From Notospermus geniculatus (lineage: Eukaryota > Nemertea > Pilidiophora > Heteronemertea > Lineidae): DNA of 64,000 bases. Position 1 is the stretch's first letter; each line of letters begins with the position of its first letter. The stretch covers positions 75,247-139,246 of the forward strand of contig NMRB01001204.1 of assembly GCA_002633025.1 (NCBI GenBank). The letters are read 5' to 3'. The notes beneath the pieces were generated by a model. The model ran no database searches, was not told where the DNA came from, and saw nothing but the letters and a program-made list of their open reading frames with translations. The translations under genes and the position numbers were made by a program. Below, in pieces: positions 21,941 to 33,052 of this stretch.

Positions 21941-23881
21941 ATGGAACTTCATGGACCAGACTCTCAAACACTTTAACTTTGGGGACAAAATTAGAAAGTG
22001 GGTGAAACTTTTTTACAACAAAATAGAAAGCTGTATTATCAATTAAATGGACATTGTTCCGATAGATTTTCATTAGAGCGAGGAGTGCGGCAAGGCGACC
22101 CATTATCTCCATATTTGTTTATCCTAGCAGCAGAAATATTAACAATAACCATACAAAAGAATCCAAACATAAAAGGTATTAATATAGACAATACAGAGTA
22201 TTTGATGAGTCAATTAGCAGATGATACCACAATGTTTTTAGAAAACGACGAACAATCTTTTAGAACATGTTTGAAACTTTTAGATACATTTTCCATCATT
22301 TCAGGACTCGAAATTAATTCTTCAAAAACAGTCGCAGTAAAGATTGGTCTACCTGAGAATTTGAGGTATGACGTGGGGGAAGGTAAGAATATACAGTGGC
22401 AATCAAATGGAAGGTTTACTCTTTTGGGGATAAAATATAACTTAGATAAAGAAAACTTTACAGAGGAGAATTTCACGGAAAAAATAAAAGAATTAGAACA
22501 CTGCTTGAACTGTTGGGTGGGGAGAAATCTTACCATATATGGAAGAATATGTATTGTTAAATCATTTGCATTATCAAAATTGGTACATCTCTTTTCATCT
22601 ATCCCTAGTCCACCAGTCTCAATTTTTCAAAGAATAGAGAAAATTTGCTTTAAATTTATTTGGAACAATAAAACTGAAAAAATTAAAAGAACAACACTGT
22701 ATAATGACTATGATAAAGGAGGCCTAAAAATGCCAGATATAAAGACCTTTTGTATGGCACAAAAAAATTTCTGGGTGAAAAAAATACTGGATGATACAAA
22801 CTATTCAAAATGGAAATTACTTTTTCTTACTAATACGGAGAAACATGGGGGAAACTACATTTGGCTTTCAAACGATCTGACAGACTCTAAGGTTTTTGAA
22901 CAACTGAATCCATTTTGGAAAGATGTAGTGGAAGCATGGAAAACCCTTACTCATACAGAAGATTTAGACCCAAGAAAACAGACACTTTTTTACAATAATC
23001 AAGTTAAAATAAATGGTAGGACTTTTTTCTTAAATGAATGGAAAGGCAAGGACATTAAATTTATAAATGGCTTAATCGACAAAGACGGAAACTTTTACTC
23101 TTCTGCCAAATGGCAAGAACTTTACAACTTAGAGAACCAACAATTTAACTATATTTCAGTTATTCACGCCATCCCTAGGAATTGGAAGAAACGTATAAAG
23201 GAATTAGGAACAAAACTTGACTCAGTAGTAAAAAATAATATTAAAATAACTGAACACCTAAAAAAACCAGGGAAATATTTCTATCTCAAGTACATTGAAA
23301 AATACAGTAGGACACCACAAAAGTCGGAGAAAAAATGGGAGAAAGTTTTTGGGCAAAATATAAATGAAAAAGACTGGCATTCATGTTACTCCATTCCTTA
23401 CAAAGTTACAAAAGAGATGAAATTAAGATCACTACAATTTAAAATCCTGCACCGAATATTACCTACAAATAACTGGCTTTTTAAATGCAAACTCTCAGAA
23501 ACCAAAAACTGTTCCTTTTGTCAGATTAACACAGAAAGTATAGAACATCTGTTCTGGGAATGCCATGTTTCAAGGACTATTTGGCTAAAATTAAAAGATT
23601 GGCTCTCATCAGTTGACCAAAATTTAAAAATGAAACTGGGGCTAAAAGAGATCATTGTAGGGGAAACGGGGGAAATAAGTAAAAGGAACATTGAACACCT
23701 AAAACTTATCACTAAGGAATATATTCACCATTCAAAAATACAAAATAAAACACCAAATTTTAAAGAACTAATTTCTCTAATCAAAATGAAAATATCAATA
23801 GAAGGATATTATAGCAGTAAAGAAATTCATCAGGAAAAATGGGGCAGACAGATTGTACAAGTTTTTGAGCTAGACAAATAA
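21841..23881 (+). pseudogene. LINE ORF2, third part: RT catalytic core and C-terminal domain
   Basis: Resumes with the second copy of the LIDFAKAFD motif. One inserted base near 22041 (reading CIIN then TAA) breaks the frame once more. The remainder, up to the TAA at 23879-23881, carries RGVRQGDPLSPYLFI, the catalytic QLADDTTMFL motif, GLEINSSKT, a thumb/connection region and a zinc-binding C-X2-C-X8-H-X4-C motif (CSFCQINTESIEHLFWEC) of the zf-RVT type. With three breaks this copy cannot encode a working protein as assembled. Confidence 0.85.
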
Positions 23882-24041
23882 TTGTCCACTGACGCACTTT
23901 GCACACTGCACTCTATTTCTGCACTAAAAACAAATCCACAAAGTTTTTTTTTTTTCTTTCTTTTGTAATGTATTCTAAACCTACTGTAAATAGTAATTGC
24001 TTTTCTTTTGTGGAAATAAAATATAAATTACAAAAAAAAAA

Positions 24042-25676
24042 CTTTCTCTATAAAATTACACAACAGTTGGTACATTTGACAGACCGTACTAAGGTAGTGA
24101 ATACACCTTAAGATCTGGTACACTTCGATTTCACTGCATTGATTGTTAAAATAACACTTTCCCAACTCTTTGGAACTGCAACACTGTAAAAGTGATAAAC
24201 CCCAACACTTAAATGTTTCCTTTGAATTCATCAGAACGCCGTTCCTTTCTGAGGCTTCCTCAAGTGTTCGGTGTGTAACATTTGATTTGCTGTTTACCTG
24301 AATTAGGAATTCGAATAACAATGTCGCTGCATTTAAGGTAAACAGTGCTCTACGTCGCCCTACTTCAAATGATTTCGTCTTTCCTGATGGTCATTTTGAC
24401 TTTTCTTCATTTACCCAACAAATCGATCGGGATATCAATGTACAGGCAGAGATCGATACGTGAATCGTCTGAAGCAAAGAATAAATGGGTCTACAAACTG
24501 CTATTGTTACATTACATTTGAGATGACGAAGCTGTTTTTTACCCCTGGAAATACTTCTTTCTGAATAATTTCATTGCTGAGCAGTTAATAATATTTTTGA
24601 TGCCCGGCATTTTTCTGCGCCATAAATTTATCATAAAATTCAAAGAAGGTTAATTTTATTTTTATGCCAAAATACATGTACACTGTTTACCCTCGACGTA
24701 ATTATCATAATAAACGACCATCTGAAAGAACGCTCGTGCACCGTTTTCTCGTTTTACAGTGTATTACCATCAAAACACCGTAAAAATTACAACTACAACC
24801 CTTAAAACAGTGTAATTGACCGCAATTTTCGTTGTAACGGTAGTCCACTGTTACAAGTTACCTTTATATATAACAGTCATCGAACGTTACGCAATGCATT
24901 TTGGGAACGTCTGTTCGGCACCGGTTTTCACTTCAAAAAGACAATCTCATGCACCTGGTGGTTCAGATTTTACTAATTCCGCCGTTTTGATGTCAACGAA
25001 TCAGTGCATCCTGGGAACCCAGCGCATTTCCACTCTGCAAAGCGCGTTACAGTGCGCTAATATTTTTCACAGCGTCGGGGTCTATTTAGAACGAATTTAG
25101 GATATTCTTAGACATTTCCCCCAATCATGTTTCGCGGTCGTCCAACTTTGTTCTAAATTCAAATTCAAACATGTCCGAAATGTCCTAAATTTCGCCAATC
25201 ACGGACGAGCCGGACGTGACGTCGTCCCAAAATGGCAGCCGCCTCATTCGATTTTCGTTTTTCTTCGATCCGCGCACAAATCCACTGTTTATTTCGAAAC
25301 ACGGCAATAAATTGTGTACTCTTGACGAGCGTTTGGTCTAAAAAAGTGAAAACACTGTACCACATCGGTTGTAGGCGATAATTTAGCGAATCAGCCGCGA
25401 AATTTGCAGTGGTAAGAACACTCGCTATGGTCGCTGTGCATGATACACTACGAATGTATTGCAATGCTGTCACCTACAAGTTTCCCAATATTTTTCCCTG
25501 ATTCACACTTGATTTGTTTGCTGCTTGTCCGTCGTGCATGGCCGAGTCATTGCCAGATGGCCCCTAGCTGTTCTGCCACACAAATTTGTAGGCTTTTCGG
25601 CCTAATAGAGCCCAAAACGAGGTGACTGAAGACGTGTATCTGATCTGATAGGCCTATTTCTTTTCATCATTTTTAG
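24042..25676. other. upstream region of the DUF6729-type gene; possible 5' exon donor
   Basis: No coding exon is recognised. Around 25190-25420 the sequence is richer in CpG (GGACGAGCCGGACGTGACGT) and ends with a good donor, GCAGTG|GTAAGAAC at 25411. This could be a 5' noncoding exon joined to 25677 (inference). ATG codons at 25231 and nearby open only short frames that stop before this donor. Confidence 0.35.
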
Positions 25677-26362
25677 GTGTCTAAAGTGACCATGAAAATC
25701 AGGCCAGTGTTCCGTAGGTATCCACACGGTGACCGCCGTGTGGATCCATCTTACTCTGCTGAAGCAAGGAGCATGATCGGACGGAAGCCGCCAAACCTGG
25801 CAAAGAGTCGTTGTCAGGTGCGGGCCCAAGCAATCGAGCAGGTGAAGATGCTGGGTGGCGATGTCAAAGATGCTCTGACTGTGCTAGGAGAATATGAAAT
25901 ACAGTTTGGGCAATTCCAAGGGAAGACCATTCGATGGCTGGTAAACAACTGTCTTGGCTACGTGTGTGCCATTGTCAATTCTATGACCTTCCACAAGGAA
26001 CTGGAGAACCCGGTACCCCTCAGTGAAAGTAAGTTCGACTTAAAACGTTACGTGGAGTCATTTCCGGAGGGTAAGGAGGCCATCACCTTCACCTGGAAGA
26101 GAGACCAAGAGAAGAGGTCCAAGAAAACTGTCCAACCTGGTAAACAGTGTGTATTTTAACAGCATGAAATATATTCCCTTGTCTGAACTAACTGTATATG
26201 GAAAAAAATCGGTCATTAAAGTTCTAAAATCTTCTTTTTCAGCCCCCAAACCAAGTACCAGTGACATCCAGTCTTCCGACATGTCCGAGGTGTCCGACCG
26301 AGAGCTGGCTTCGCACTTGGAAAAAGTGGAACTGCAGCAGAAGAGTGCTTCATCCTCAGGAG
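25677..26362 (+). CDS. exons 1-2: N-terminal region
   Basis: Exon one (25677-26139) follows TTTTTAG and reads VSKVTMKIRPVFRRYPHG. It includes LTVLGEYEIQFGQFQGKTI and RWLVNNCLGYVCAIVN, a compact segment that looks folded. The donor is G|GTAAAC. Exon two (26243-26362) encodes a low-complexity Ser-rich linker (PKPSTSDIQSSDMSEVSD) and ends at GAG|GTAAAA. The ATG at 25692 is the best in-frame start unless an upstream coding exon exists. Confidence 0.7.
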
Positions 26363-29300
26363 GTAAAATTATTGCAATTTTAGAGTATCACCTAGGTATT
26401 TAGGGAAATCCAGTGACTCTCAGCATTGTTCGGTTTGCACCAATGACTGAGACAATCCACCATTGATTATCTGTGCTTCTTCCTGTGTATAAACCTCTTT
26501 TATTTCTCTCACTTGTTCAAAGGGCTTTCTTTGGAGTGGTTGCGACTGCTGATGAAATGAATTGCTAGGTAATTCCTGTTCATTGCATTTTGTAATCTGC
26601 TTGGTGGTGGTGGTGGTTTTAACTTGTGTTGGTGTCTGCACAGTCTTGTATTGTTGTCTACTGCTTGTGTCTCCTTGGTTCTTTGCACGTATTTTGTCTT
26701 GCCTAATACATATGCCTCTTTTTGCAGTCAGTCAGTCAACCAAATCTGGTTTCTGGTTCTTAAAGAATGAATTTGTTTCTTTCAGTAGCAACAACTAGGG
26801 CCAAGGATATCAATGAAGCGTTGTCGCAGGGTGCCAATTCGGATACCGAATCTGTGGATCTCCTGCTTCCAGATGTGTGGAAGGAAAGTGTGCCAAAGGA
26901 AGATCACTCCTGGCTGTCGAAGGCACTTTTCAAGAGGAATCCCACCACCGGGAAAGCAGAGCTGGACATGGCGAAGGTGGACAAAATGTGGTGGTACCCT
27001 CCCCAGCCAGCTCTGGTCAGCACGCAGGCACCCAGGATGGACCGTTTCTTCACTCATCGCCTCCTCCTGTGGTTGCCAAGAAAGTTTTGGAAAGTGCGGC
27101 TTGTGTGCAAGAACACTGATTGTGATGGCCATGAGCTTTCAGGAGCTGGCTTGTACCGCCGTATCCGTCAAGTGCTTGACGTGGACTCGTACTACCTCCT
27201 GGTAACAGAGTACTTGGAGTGCACCAAGTGCGGTAAAAAGTACATGAGTTGGGGCCAGCCGATTCTGTCGCAGCTATCAGTTGGCCAGCAGCTGCAGTTT
27301 CCGGTCATCTTGACATACCACTACGCCTGTGACATAAAGGTGATTCGGCTCCTCCGGCAGCGTGGTTTGGGCAATAGTTCAAACCAGCTGCACCACAAGA
27401 TTGAGGAACAGCATGGTGAGGCGTGGCTTCAGCGTGTGGCCCACTACCTGACTGAAGCAAAGGCATTCGTAGCAGCCAAGTCGAGTGGATTGATTGGTGA
27501 CATCAAGTTTGAGGAGCCGAGGCCCATGAAACCCATTCCAGGAGCAAGATGGCTACTTCACATCTATGCTAGAGATGTCATGGCAAGGGTGGAGGAGGTG
27601 AAAGCGGCCATTACGTCTGTTTTTGGCAGGGTGTTGAAGATGGATTCCACTAAGAAAGTTAGTATTACATTCCTTTCATGTTTTACTTCACATTGTGTTG
27701 AATGCTGTGCCAAATGTGTGCCATTTTCTTCACCCTCCTATCAAATTCAGTTTCAGGAGAATGGGTTCATCTTCTGTGACTTTACGTGTTTTTTGTTCTC
27801 ATTTCAGATTGTTAAGAAACTGAGTGGTGCACCGTCCGGTACTGCGACATGGGCCACCAATGTCAGTAATGAATATGGGCAGATTTTAATGAGTGTCCTC
27901 ACGTGTGCCGAGGGAAGTGGTCTGCACAAGATGGCCAGTGGTATTGTTTCAAGGTTCACAGATGCAGGTAATTGATATGAATGTTTATTTTTGAAAATCC
28001 GCATGAATTTCCGGGTTTACAGTATTTACAGTAACAATTTTCCTTATCCACCTTATCAGGTGTTTCTCCACCCAAGTTACTGTACGTCGATAGGGATTGT
28101 TGCAACCAGTCCTCACTCAAGAATGTGATGTTCAATGCCTGGCCAGATCTCATCGTAAGACTCGACATCTGGCATTTTATGCGAAGATTCGGCACCTGTG
28201 TCACCACTGATGCCCATCAGCTGTACCCAGAGTTCATGAGGCGTTTATCCGGCTGCATCTTTATGTGGAGTAAAGATGATTTGAAGGTAAGTACATAGAG
28301 TAGTCATATTTCAAACGACCGAGTGCAAAGTAATCAAATGAAATGCGTGGATATCACATCAGTCATGGGTTCTTGAAAATGTCTTCACCTAAACTTCTTT
28401 GCTGCAGGTAGAACATGCCATGGTTGACATTTAATTCAACATGTAAATCTTCATTTAAGTTACTGATCTCTGCCAAGAGGGCCGAGATGAAGTGCAGGAA
28501 GCTGTCGCCTTCAGATTCTGATGTCATGATGGCGATCAAGAAGAGAGAGCTGCAGCTACACTGCAGGAGAACGACTCGTGGCACTGAAGAGACGACGAGG
28601 CTGTTAAAGGAACTTCTCACGGTGTTTGATAGCAAGGCTGGGCACGATACCCTTGGCGTACCGTTGCTGGACCACGAGAGGACGTGGAAAACGTGGGAAG
28701 CTCAGGCAAAGCACATTAAGTGCATTCAGGACCCAGAGGACTTCACTCTGTACACTCAGACAGGGACCCTCCTTAAAGGAGGCATCGAACTGCCCACTTA
28801 CAGATGTGCCAGGGGGTCGACAAGTTTGGAATCATTCCATTGTCACATGGTCCGGTTTATTCCAGGTGATTATTTTCGCTGAATTTAAAGGGCCTCTAGA
28901 GGCAGCTCGCCATTAGGCTACTATCAGTACCGGTTCTTCGGCCAGGCGGCGCCACTTTAATGTAATAACCACTGGTACGAGGTATTCAACCTGGGTTTTC
29001 CCCGGGGTTTTCCCCTGCCATGCTGGCTGCCTCTAGAGGCCCTTTAAGCCTGGGACTCTGATTTGTTTCAACCAGCGGTAGTTTTGTTTAAATCAGGGAC
29101 TCGAATGACTGTCTTACAACTTCCCTGTGAAAAGATATCAATGAACTGTGTTAAACGGTGGTTGATTTAGTCGTTCACTATTTTTAGGGACGAGTATTAA
29201 CGACACCAACTTTCAGGCCTACCTGATCGAAGGACTGGCCCGTTGGAATCAAGATCGGATGAAGGAAATGCTTTCCAAGGAAATGAGGGAAGCAGAAGGT

Positions 29301-31707
29301 CCTCACTGTTATGACGCCAGGACGAAGCATGCCGTGAACAAACTTGGAGTTGATGTTCTGGGCAAAAAGTTCTGCCCAAATTTCCAGGCGCCACGGAAAT
29401 ACACTGGTAAGTGTAGCATAAACATGGAATGAAGTCACTGTGACCTTTTTTCATTTTTACTTTCAGTGAAGTCAGGTCAAATCATGTTCAAAACAAAGTT
29501 ATTATCAAATGAAAAATAAATTCTGATGGATGATTCTGCATACAATGTATATTGCACATTTTAGCTCAAAAGTAACTTGTCTGTTCTCACATTTTCTCAT
29601 TGATAAATTCCAGGTGAACTCATTGGGATTGAGTATCTTTATGATCAAACTGGGAAGATTTTGCAACAAGGTGATGTAGACCGTGACATTTCTGATGTAG
29701 CTGTTGACACATTAGGATTACCGGAGGAGAACAACCTGTTGGATGAGTCCGACGAAGGTTTCTCGGAAGAGAATGACTGCACCATCCCACCTGCTGAAAT
29801 GGCACCACTTCCGGAGCCCCCTGTCAGCCCTAAACCTCTTCTGCCGATACACGATGACGAAACCATACCATGTAGGTGTAGAGGCCTTAAAAAATAGGGA
29901 AAACTTTTAAACTTATCAGCTGGATCACTTCTTTTTCAGGTAAATTTCTTTTCAGGTAAAAGCAAATGAAACATTGTTATAATTTCAAATTTGTCTCTTT
30001 CAGTTACATACAATGACTTTGAAGAGCCAGATTACGAAGACGAACCACAGCTTTCTGGAGATGTCAGTGAGCCTGTACCCTCCACTTCATTTGAGGAACA
30101 ATCGTCCGCTTCGGTCGTTGAAGACAGTGCGTCCAGGTCTCAGGAGTGTGTTGATGCTCATAACGTTGAAGGATATGATCGGGTGACAGAATTGGCCAAC
30201 TATCTGGTTTCTTTCCGTGACCAGAGGACTGCGTTATCCAATGAACAGGCTTCAGAGGTCATCAGGTTGTGGAATAAACTGTCAGACTACGACAAGTCTC
30301 CAACAGTGTTCCCTCCAAGGTACAAGACGGGACCAGTTCTTGGAAGATTCAAGAGCCCCAAGAAGATAAACTTTGCTCCAGGAGTTATCAGCACTCGCAG
30401 GTAACTTGCTGTCTTGTCTTCTCCTTTATTCTACTTGTCAAACAGCATCGTCTTGTCATGTTTTAGGACATAAATAGTTGAGTAACTCACTGAATTGCTC
30501 AAGGGACTTTAAATTATTCAAGGGAAATGTTGTCCTCAAAAAAAACCCAGCTGCTTCATGAATATAAAAAGATTAACTCAACCGGACCTTCTTTCAGATG
30601 TTTCCTCGGCCAAAACTCTGGTCCATCACAGTGGCCAAATGCGAATCGGTACGTGGAAGCCGTCATCATCAGTCTTTGTGAGGTGCATCCACGATCAGCT
30701 ATGCAGGGTAAGAAAGTCACCCAGCTGCGATGGACCCTTGTCCTGAAGGACTATAAGAATATCAGAAAATTGGTTGTACAGCAGCCAAAGATCATGGCCG
30801 AGACAGGTATTCAGCTCTTCGACCTTAACAATGCAACATTGTCGCAGTGGTAAGCTTTTTGTCTCTTTAGTAGCATTGCCTATTAAAAATAAGTGTGATT
30901 TCAGACTATTGTCGGCACGTGTTGTTTTGAGCCTTTCTTAAAATTTCGACAGAGTATAAAACGAAAATTGAATCTTTCACAGGTACAACAGCAGAGAAAA
31001 GAAAAATGAGATGGCCATCCTTGCCCAAGGCATCACCATGCCAGAACCACCAAGGCAAACAGAAAGGCTATTTCCTCCAGCCATGACACTGCTTCATGAA
31101 GTTCCTCACGTTCCCAGTCAAAGCCAACATGTGTTTTCGCTTCCAGAAAACACAGCAGGACAAGCATTGTTGATGAGGCATCGAAGGAAAAATCCAACTT
31201 TGCTTCCCCGTCCCCAAGACCCAAGTCTTGTCTCACAGCCACAGCCAAGTGTTGCTGTCTCACAGCCGCAGCCGCAGCCACAGCCACAGCCACAGCCAAG
31301 TGTTCTTCTCTCACAGCCACCGCAAAAAAATAGTCTTGAAAGTGACAAATCCAGATGGACAGATCATGTTTCTGCCAATTAATAGTCAAAGCCAGCTTCC
31401 ACAAACCCAGCCAGCATTGGCCCCAGTGCCCACAGTAACATCCGAAACTCAACCTGTATGTAAAAGTACGGCATATTATCGAAAGTCAAAGGGTGGTGAG
31501 GTAAGGGCGTACAATAGGACTGCTATGCATCGCACCTGCCGCAGATGTGGGAAGATACAGGACACTACTACAGGCCATGCGTCATACTACGGTGTGTTGT
31601 ATTGCCCTGATAATGCGGATCAAGACGTTGATTCATGGAGAGACGCACAGAGGGCAAAGCGGGCTAGAAAAACAGTAGAGTGTTCTGTTTCTTTCAAAAT
31701 CATTTAG
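25677..31707 (+). CDS. DUF6729-type multidomain protein, eleven exons, possibly transposon-derived
   Basis: Exons with matching phases: 25677-26139, 26243-26362, 26786-27657, 27808-27967, 28060-28286, 28460-28865, 29188-29406, 29614-29871, 30004-30400, 30598-30849 and 30983-31707 (TAG). All introns are GT/AG. The product is about 1,365 residues; the likely start is the ATG at 25692, since the first exon opens at an acceptor (TTTTAG). Order: a basic N-terminal region, a DUF6729-like segment with C-X4-C and C-X2-C pairs, an RNase H-like core with Asp positions at MDSTKK and LYVDRD and a conserved-looking LDIWHFMRRF helix, a helical ARGSTSLESFHCH...IPG region, acidic linkers, a Q/P repeat and a terminal C-X2-C...H...C motif. 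I recall very similar multi-copy proteins in fishes and marine invertebrates; that recollection is not a search result. The role is unknown. The DDE-like layout suggests transposase ancestry. The last exon has a +1 frameshift at an A7 run (31324-31330). Confidence 0.75.
26786..27657 (+). CDS. exon 3: DUF6729-like domain with paired cysteines
   Basis: The longest conserved-looking exon, 290 codons. It contains PRKFWKVRLVCKNTDCDGHE and YLECTKCGKKYMSW, giving C-X4-C and C-X2-C pairs that could bind one zinc. Next come QFPVILTYHYACDIKVIRLL, RQRGLGNSSNQLHHKIEEQH and the start of the RNase H-like core, GRVLKMDSTKK with the first candidate catalytic Asp. The donor is AAA|GTTAGT, weaker than the others but phase-correct with the next exon. 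Confidence 0.75.
27808..28286 (+). CDS. exons 4-5: RNase H/DDE-like core
   Basis: Exon four (27808-27967) reads IVKKLSGAPSGTATWATNVS and ILMSVLTCAEG, a strand pattern expected after the first Asp of an RNase H fold. Exon five (28060-28286) carries LLYVDRDCCNQ (second candidate Asp), then VRLDIWHFMRRF and TTDAHQLYPEFMRRLSGCIF, where a Glu in the last helix could be the third acid. The catalytic assignment is inference from motif spacing; no structure comparison was possible. Confidence 0.7.
28460..28865 (+). CDS. exon 6: helical region; acceptor choice resolved by phase
   Basis: The obvious acceptor GCTGCAG at 28401-28407 would add VEHAMVDI and then a TAA stop. The acceptor CTTCATTTAAG ending at 28459 joins in phase and gives DDLK|LLISAKRAEMKCRK, consistent with the rest of the frame, so 28460 is preferred. 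The exon includes KKRELQLHCRRTTRGTEET, DTLGVPLLDHERTWKTWEAQ and LPTYRCARGSTSLESFHCHM, and ends IP|G. Confidence 0.65.
28885..29047. mobile_element. 163-bp MITE in intron 6
   Basis: TTAAAGGGCCTCTAGAGGCA at the left and TGCCTCTAGAGGCCCTTTAA at the right are inverse copies, with an extended GCAGC/GCTGC pair. It lies between exons six and seven of the DUF6729-type gene and has no coding capacity. Confidence 0.75.
29188..30849 (+). CDS. exons 7-10: continuation and acidic linker
   Basis: Exon seven (29188-29406) reads TSINDTNFQAYLIEGLARWN. Exon eight (29614-29871) begins GELIGIEYLYDQTG and becomes acidic. Exon nine (30004-30400) is acidic and Ser-rich, then has FPPRYKTGPVLGRFKSPKK. Exon ten (30598-30849) reads RCFLGQNSGPSQWPNANRYV and a basic helical stretch ending in TLSQ. 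Exon phases chain correctly throughout (1, 1, 1, 2, 2), which strongly supports the model. Confidence 0.7.
30983..31707 (+). CDS. exon 11: Gln/Pro repeat and Cys/His terminus, frameshifted
   Basis: The exon begins YNSREKKNEMAILAQGITMP, passes a CAGCCA-type microsatellite (about 31230-31320, QPQPQP in frame) and would stop at 31382. Downstream, the next frame encodes TNPDGQIMFLPINSQ, TAYYRKSKGGEVRAYN and the Cys/His motif CRRCGKIQ...GHASYYGVLYCP, ending at 31707. The switch lies at CGCAAAAAAATAG: with six A rather than seven the frame is continuous. This could be a sequencing or assembly error, an allele, or inactivation. Confidence 0.6.
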
Positions 31708-31902
31708 GCAAGACTTGACGTTAGTCGGACAGGGATCGAGCTGGCTGAGGGGTGATTTTTATAGCTACAGGCAATTATGTCGTTAGTACAATTGCAGAGT
31801 AAACATGACCAGCAACCGGACAAGTGGTCCACAGCTTCTGGGGGATGTAAATGTCGTGTCATTTGATGGATTTTGCAGTAGAAATATTGACTAAGGAAGG
31901 AA

Positions 31903-31986
31903 ACCAGGGTAGCTCAATTGGTAAGAGCGTTGGACGGGAGTTTTAAGACTGATCCAAAGATTTGGGTTCGATTCCCAACCCTGGTA
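31903..31986 (+). tRNA. tRNA-like sequence with enlarged anticodon loop
   Basis: The acceptor stem ACCAGGG pairs with CCCTGGT. The D arm is GCTC-AATTGGTAA-GAGC and the T arm TTGGG-TTCGATT-CCCAA, with a perfect B box GGTTCGATTCC and A box TAGCTCAATTGG. The anticodon stem TTGGA/TCCAA encloses 18 nt instead of 7, so either there is an 11-nt intron-like insertion or this is a tRNA pseudogene or SINE head. The anticodon cannot be assigned safely. A T-rich stretch (TTTTACT) follows about 20 bp later. Confidence 0.6.
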
Positions 31987-32079
31987 GCCTTTAACACCAA
32001 TATTTTACTCTGGAAAACATTGAAGTGACTGAAAATTACTTTATTTGAGAAATATAATTACAATTGCTAGGACTATTCA

Positions 32080-32400
32080 TACAGGGTTCGTACAGGTCCT
32101 TGAAAACCTTGAAAAGTACTTGAAAAAAAAGTGACCTTGAAAAGCTATGGAAAAGTACTTAAAAAATGGAATAGCTGTAAAAATTCCTGGAAAAGTCCTT
32201 GAAAAATAAAGAGACCCGTTGAAAAAAAAGTTGTTCCTTGCACGTTTGAGGTTTCGTTTTCTTGTGGCCTGTTTTCCGCTAGAGATGTTCTATTTTGATA
32301 TGAAAATTTGTGTATTTCTCCCTTGCTTTTCAAGAATAAAGTCCTTGAAAAATCTCCAAATCATCCTTGAAAAGTCCTTGAAATGTACTTGAAAAAAATA
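32080..32400 (+). repeat. CCTTGAAAAG-rich repeat element
   Basis: Starts CAGGGTTCGTACAGGTCCTT and contains about a dozen variants of (A/C)CTTGAAAA(G/A) up to TACTTGAAAAAAATAGGGCC. I recall similar sequences as a common dispersed element in marine animal genomes, but the class is not certain. No coding capacity is seen. Confidence 0.55.
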
Positions 32401-33050
32401 GGGCCCAGCTGTACTAACTACGTCATACAAAGTGATTAAAATACTCCTTTTTTCTCTTCTTTGTCTTTTTGATTTTCTTGTCTTTTTGATTGGAATGTGT
32501 GTTGATTTTAAAGAAGCAAATGTATTGAAAACAACTTGATATTTACAAGTCACCTACTTAAAATGAAATGTATCTACTCCATACCACTTTAGCTACATAA
32601 TTGCCAAAACAGCATGGCAAAACACGCCAGAAAAAGACCTTTTTAATGTTTGTAAACAAAAGCACGTGCTGATTTGCTATAAATAGCACGGGGCTAATTC
32701 CTCCGTGGTTCGGGAAACCGGAAGTTGCGGCGCACACGCGGCCCCCGACGAATGTGCAGGCGTTTATGCCCTGGGGAAACCCACCCCGTTTCGGTGGGGA
32801 ATAGGGCTGTTCCCTCATGTGTACTCGCCAACTGGTAATTCACGAATAAACCATGCAATGCAGTGGGGGATCGCCACTTGATGTAATGGGCAGACATCGC
32901 GCATAGTGCTGTAACGTATGCACATATATCTGGTGTTATGAGTTACCGGGTACCAGTCTCATAGCAATGTATCTCATTCCATAATTTATGCATGCTGTCG
33001 GAATGATAGCTGCCCCAAACACATGAACTGGATCATACCTTCGTGTTTTG
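32401..33050. other. no gene recognised
   Basis: A TATAAATAG motif at 32680 and CpG-containing sequence downstream (32700-32800) are the only features. No ORF with a domain follows. Confidence 0.35.
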
Positions 33051-33052
33051 AA

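Larger units (their letters stand above)
18800..24041 (+). mobile_element. LINE, L1/Tx1-like, rearranged and inactive
   Basis: A non-LTR retrotransposon ORF2 with a 3' tail. Order along the strand: APE-type endonuclease, linker, reverse transcriptase, C-terminal Cys/His domain, a 160-bp 3' UTR, AATAAA at 24015 and a poly(A) run at 24032-24041. No ORF1 is recognised upstream, so the 5' end is probably missing. A 1,114-bp segment is tandemly duplicated (19213-20326 and 20327-21440), and a 136-bp segment is duplicated again in the reverse transcriptase (21705-21840 and 21841-21976). Both duplications break the frame, and a further 1-base insertion lies near 22041. Family placement rests on gene order and motif style. 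Confidence 0.9.

Noticed and set aside
28401-28435. Acceptor GCTGCAG as the start of exon 6 of the DUF6729-type gene
   Set aside because: It is a strong-looking site, but in phase it leads to a TAA after eight codons. The acceptor ending at 28459 joins in phase and restores a continuous conserved-looking frame.
31323-31331. Programmed -1 ribosomal frameshift at the A7 run
   Set aside because: The downstream frame is reached by +1, not -1, and no pseudoknot-like stem is evident downstream. A single-base indel is simpler.
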